Both the position numbers and the translations under genes were made by a program. Of a stretch of 7,331 nucleotides of DNA, positions 5,976 to 7,331 are shown piece by piece. The first letter of the stretch is position 1, and every line of letters starts with the position of its first letter. Source of the DNA: an uncultured bacterium (GTDB lineage: Bacteria; Edwardsbacteria; AC1; EtOH8); assembly GCA_937958665.1 (NCBI GenBank), contig CALGNM010000281.1, forward strand, positions 1 to 7,331, given 5' to 3'. Under the pieces are notes generated by a model, which had not been told where the DNA came from, ran no database searches, and saw only the letters and a program-made list of their open reading frames with translations.

Positions 5976-7169
5976 TCAGCTGTTGCCTCCCAGGTTCTTC
6001 ATCTCGTTCTCGAGGGCGTCCAGTTCGGCCAACAGATCATCAGCTTCGCTGAGAGTGCTTTCATTGCGGGCCATCATAGTCTGGTCCGGAGCGGTAACAT
6101 CTGGCAGTACCAAATCCTGCCTGGGGGCCGGTATCTCAATGGCGATCTCCGACACGGTCGGAGGCTCCCCGGGGAAGACAATCTCCGGGCCGTGGGTTGT
6201 TGCCGCCGGCGGGACCGGGGCCGCCGACCCGGCATATTCCTGGATCAGCATCCGCTGACGCTCACGCAGCTGGGCCAGCTGCTCCTCCAGTTCGTGGTTG
6301 CGGGTGGTCAGCTCCTCGTTGCGGGCCCTGAGATCCCCCAGCACCTTCTCCCACTTCTGGCGTTGATCCTGGTACTTCAGCTGTATCTCCTGAATCTTGG
6401 ACTGAACCTCCACCCGGCCCTGGGCCATGGCGTTCTGGATGTCATTCTGGCGTTGGGTTTGCATCTGTTGCAACTGGGTCTGAAACTCCGACCGGGACTT
6501 GGCCACCGCCCCCTGCAGCTCGCTCTGGTGTTTAAGCTCCAGCTGTTCGATCCTGTCTTGCATCTCCCGCCGCACCTCGTTGACCGCGGCCTCTATTTGC
6601 ATTATGGACGGCTGGGCAGCCGAAGGCGAAGGAGCCTGAATTGGCGGCTGAGCCGGAGGGCTGGCCGGAATTGCGGCCGGGGAAGGAGCAACCGGGACCG
6701 GGCGAGGGGGAGCCGGCGGCCTCGTGGCTTCGGCGAACACCGGGGCGGCTGGTTGGGCCATCACCGGTGGTGGGGGCTGGGGCGGCACCAATGCCGGTTT
6801 AGGTGCCGGAGCCGGAGGCCGAGGCGATGCGGCCGGAATATTGAAAGCCGGCGGAGGAGCCGGTCTGGGCGCAGCCTGCTGCGGCGGAGGAGCTGCTGGT
6901 TTGGACACAGGCGGAGCCGGGAACGGCGGCGCGGCCGGGGACTGAGCGTCGTCGGTCACGATCTTGCCGAAGATATCATCCAGCTCGTCATCCAGCCCCG
7001 CCCCCAACAGCCCTCCGCCCTGGGGCCCGGCCGACGGCCCAGCCGGAGGTCTGGGGGCGGCCGGAGCCTGTCCGGCAACGGCCGGCCGAGGGGGAGCCTT
7101 GGGAGCCAGGTTGGTAAGCCAGGCATTGAACTGCCCGGCGTCCTTCTGTTTGTCTTCCGGTGGTACCAT
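5976..7169 (-). CDS. Proline/alanine-rich coiled-coil protein of unknown function
   Basis: I do not recognise this 397-residue protein. It has no signal peptide or membrane segment, so it is probably cytoplasmic. Residues 1-21 form a short N-terminal segment (…FNAWLTNLAP). Residues about 22-188 are a Pro/Ala-rich, probably disordered tract, interrupted by an acidic amphipathic patch LDDELDDIFGKIVTDD (59-74). Residues about 190-312 are rich in Gln, Glu, Arg and Leu and look like a long coiled coil. A second linker (313-365) leads to an acidic C-terminal helix, SEADDLLAELDALENEM (374-390). The start is supported by AAAGG (7178-7182), 8 nt before the ATG. It is the first gene visible in the minus-strand series and lies 4 bp before mutM. 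A scaffold or polymerising protein is possible, but nothing in the sequence specifies a partner. Coding is convincing from the start site, tidy junction and coiled-coil pattern. Confidence 0.8.
   Translation of the reverse strand: MVPPEDKQKDAGQFNAWLTNLAPKAPPRPAVAGQAPAAPRPPAGPSAGPQGGGLLGAGLDDELDDIFGKIVTDDAQSPAAPPFPAPPVSKPAAPPPQQAAPRPAPPPAFNIPAASPRPPAPAPKPALVPPQPPPPVMAQPAAPVFAEATRPPAPPRPVPVAPSPAAIPASPPAQPPIQAPSPSAAQPSIMQIEAAVNEVRREMQDRIEQLELKHQSELQGAVAKSRSEFQTQLQQMQTQRQNDIQNAMAQGRVEVQSKIQEIQLKYQDQRQKWEKVLGDLRARNEELTTRNHELEEQLAQLRERQRMLIQEYAGSAAPVPPAATTHGPEIVFPGEPPTVSEIAIEIPAPRQDLVLPDVTAPDQTMMARNESTLSEADDLLAELDALENEMKNLGGNS
5986..5991 (-). promoter_or_regulatory. Distant Shine-Dalgarno candidate for mutM
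   Basis: GGGAGG lies inside the end of the upstream coiled-coil gene, 14 nt before the mutM ATG. The spacing is longer than the usual 5-9 nt. The MPELPEVE start of MutM is fixed by its catalytic Pro2, so no nearer start can be used; either the distant site works or initiation depends on ribosomes ending the upstream gene 4 bp away. Confidence 0.4.
6606..7106 (-). repeat. Low-complexity Pro/Ala-encoding tract
   Basis: This part of the coiled-coil gene encodes an approximately 165-residue stretch dominated by Pro and Ala (runs such as PAPPP, PPAPAP and QPPPP). On the plus strand it reads as irregular repeats of GCCGGAG- and GGCGG-like units. The units are imperfect and no fixed period was found, so it is low complexity rather than a true tandem repeat. 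The strong composition bias is also what creates long spurious open frames on the opposite strand. Confidence 0.75.
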
Positions 7170-7177
7170 CTATCATA

Positions 7178-7182
7178 CCTTT
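7178..7182 (-). promoter_or_regulatory. Ribosome binding site of the coiled-coil protein gene
   Basis: AAAGG lies 8 nt before the ATG at 7169. Two other ATGs nearby are in a different frame that does not continue the long coding frame. The genomic DNA upstream (7170-7280) shows no gene and no promoter I would assign with confidence. Confidence 0.45.
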
Positions 7183-7280
7183 CATTGTTGGCTTTTTTGC
7201 AGTTGACCAGGCAATGGTCTGAATCTTTCACCCACTACGGCCAAAATTCACATCATGACCCAAGCCCGACTTAGGTTCAA

Positions 7281-7331
7281 AGATCGGAAGAGCGTCGTGT
7301 AGGGAAAGAGTGTAGATCTCGCTGGTCGCCG
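7281..7331 (+). other. Illumina TruSeq adapter contamination (not genomic)
   Basis: From AGATCGGAAGAGC at 7281 to the end, the sequence reads as the reverse complement of the TruSeq universal adapter, as seen in read-through of short inserts. I count 50 of 51 bases matching from memory, with one difference at 7322 (C for G). The contig therefore really ends at about 7280, and these bases should be trimmed. Confidence 0.97.

Noticed and set aside
7191-7200. Run of six T on the plus strand near the first gene's start
   Set aside because: It would suit a plus-strand terminator, but there is no plus-strand gene and no upstream GC-rich hairpin. On the minus strand it is an A-run in a leader.
5730-7274. 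A 514-codon open frame on the plus strand
   Set aside because: It runs antisense to mutM and the coiled-coil gene. Its product is Arg/Gly/Ser-rich low complexity with no recognisable motif. It arises from the GC-rich Pro/Ala tract on the other strand.
7201-7280. Tail of an upstream gene on the minus strand
   Set aside because: Each minus-strand frame entering from 7280 reaches a stop within about 50 bases, and no conserved residues can be recognised in so short a stretch.

Overview
The window is a compact bacterial chromosomal segment of high GC content (estimated by eye at about 60%). It probably comes from a metagenome or draft assembly, because the last 51 bases (7281-7331) are Illumina TruSeq adapter sequence rather than genomic DNA. 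The coding is bacterial in style: Shine-Dalgarno motifs, ATGA stop/start overlaps and tight gene packing. I cannot place the organism below the level of Bacteria, and an uncultured lineage is possible.

All seven genes lie on the minus strand, so transcription runs from high to low coordinates. In that order: a proline/alanine-rich coiled-coil protein of unknown function (7169-5976); mutM/fpg, the formamidopyrimidine-DNA glycosylase (5971-5153); a YfcE/MJ0936-type metallophosphoesterase (5115-4621); larE (4624-3794), larB (3825-3073) and larC (3076-1916), which together make the nickel-pincer nucleotide (NPN) cofactor; a YitT-family membrane protein (1912-1007); and a tandem GNAT-like acetyltransferase (945-46). 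Junctions range from 4-32 bp overlaps to gaps of 3-61 bp, which fits one transcription unit or two nested ones. No promoter or terminator could be assigned with confidence.

The core of the window is the complete NPN pathway. LarB carboxylates and hydrolyses nicotinic acid adenine dinucleotide, LarE adds sulfur in two rounds, and LarC inserts nickel using CTP. Three points stand out. The LarA apoenzyme that uses the cofactor is not in the window. LarE carries a CxxC plus a distal Cys, resembling the [4Fe-4S]-type LarE rather than the single-Cys sacrificial type. LarC is one intact frame. The phosphoesterase and the YitT protein are translationally close to the lar genes, which suggests co-expression but does not prove a shared function.

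Nothing here is clearly a new defence, mobile or RNA-based system. There are no tRNA, rRNA, CRISPR or insertion-sequence signals. The most unusual protein is the low-complexity Pro/Ala plus coiled-coil protein upstream of mutM.
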